From DAOUGC01 sp034429695 (GTDB lineage Bacteria > Chloroflexota > Anaerolineae > Anaerolineales > Anaerolineaceae), in contig DAOUGC010000219.1 of NCBI GenBank assembly GCA_034429695.1, positions 1 through 40,635 on the forward strand: a DNA stretch of 40,635 nucleotides, read 5' to 3'. Within the stretch, counting starts at the first letter, position 1. Each line of letters begins with the position of its first letter. Of this stretch, positions 40,560-40,635 are shown one piece after another. A program made the position numbers and the translations under genes. The notes under the pieces are model-generated. The model saw only the letters and a program-made list of their open reading frames with translations, was not told the origin of the DNA and ran no database searches.

Positions 40560-40635
40560 ATGGCTAACGTAGATGTAACTCGTATTGCTGGCAACATCGG
40601 TGCACTGAATGCACTGAACTCACTGCAGACCATTA
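40560..40635 (+). CDS. Flagellin, N-terminal fragment cut by the window edge
   Basis: 25 codons from ATG 40560, six bases after a full AAGGAGG. The translation reads MANVDVTRIAGNIGALNALN then SLQTI, which follows the flagellin N-terminus pattern (I-x-x-N-x-x-A-L-N-A-x-x-x-L). This part forms the coiled-coil D0 segment of the filament. The sigma-28 promoter and long leader upstream agree with a late flagellar filament gene. Only the start is visible, so paralogues or a flagellin-like hook-associated protein cannot be excluded. Confidence 0.75.
   Translation, partial: MANVDVTRIAGNIGALNALNSLQTI

Overview
The window looks like a piece of a Chloroflexota chromosome, most likely an Anaerolineae relative. 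This is an inference from gene content: a GT-C membrane glycosyltransferase fused to an NHL propeller, a lipoprotein with an NBR1-type Ig-like domain, an M23/golvesin/cadherin-repeat exoprotein, LysM-M23 endopeptidases and bacterial PH-domain membrane proteins. Base composition is moderately GC-rich and even. I see no tRNA, rRNA, insertion sequence, prophage or CRISPR array. Every gene is single copy with clean starts and stops, and most transcription units end in a clear hairpin plus T-run.

Layout, left to right. Positions 1-5752 (minus): an MFS transporter running off the left edge and a 1542-residue secreted M23/cadherin-repeat protein. 6005-7795 (plus): methionyl-tRNA synthetase. 7870-10408 (minus): an apparent operon cinA - MGDG-synthase-like glycosyltransferase - MTA/SAH-nucleosidase-like protein. 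10567-12186 (plus): a DUF47/PhoU-like and PiT phosphate-uptake pair. 12279-17766: an envelope group of LysM-M23 endopeptidase, cupredoxin lipoprotein (minus), lytic transglycosylase, GDP-mannose 4,6-dehydratase (minus) and a serine beta-lactamase-fold protein. 17797-20078 (minus): an AmpG-like MFS gene translationally coupled to a HAD-HD fusion. 20245-24375 (plus): an NBR1-Ig lipoprotein and a GT39-NHL fusion. 24492-25904 (minus): a PF04020 small membrane protein and a GNAT protein. 25976-33277 (plus): nagA, clpC, a cNMP-binding/bPH membrane protein, def and recF. 33293-34003 (minus): rsmG.

The most distinctive region is 34053-40250. A well-matched promoter (TTGACT-N17-TACACT with an extended -10) is preceded by a 14-bp inverted repeat. 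It is followed by a leader of about 300 nt with a 33-codon upstream ORF and two tandem, sequence-related terminator hairpins. Then comes a tightly packed operon: a resolvase-like protein without the catalytic residues, an ABC-2 ATPase with a Gly/Asn-rich insertion, two GNAT-fold proteins, the ABC-2 permease, a tandem-GNAT protein and an MFS transporter. The ATPase and permease genes are split by the GNAT genes. The layout resembles an attenuation-controlled drug-export/modification operon, but that function is inferred.

The right end holds the first 25 codons of a flagellin gene. A near-consensus sigma-28 promoter (TAAAGTTT-N11-GACGAAAA), a perfect tandem 11-bp direct repeat upstream of it, and a structured leader of about 225 nt precede it, so the organism is probably flagellated. 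A separate theme is that several genes (GNAT/nagA divergent pair, cNMP-bPH, rsmG) lack a Shine-Dalgarno and have a -10 element 6-10 nt before the start codon, which suggests leaderless mRNAs.
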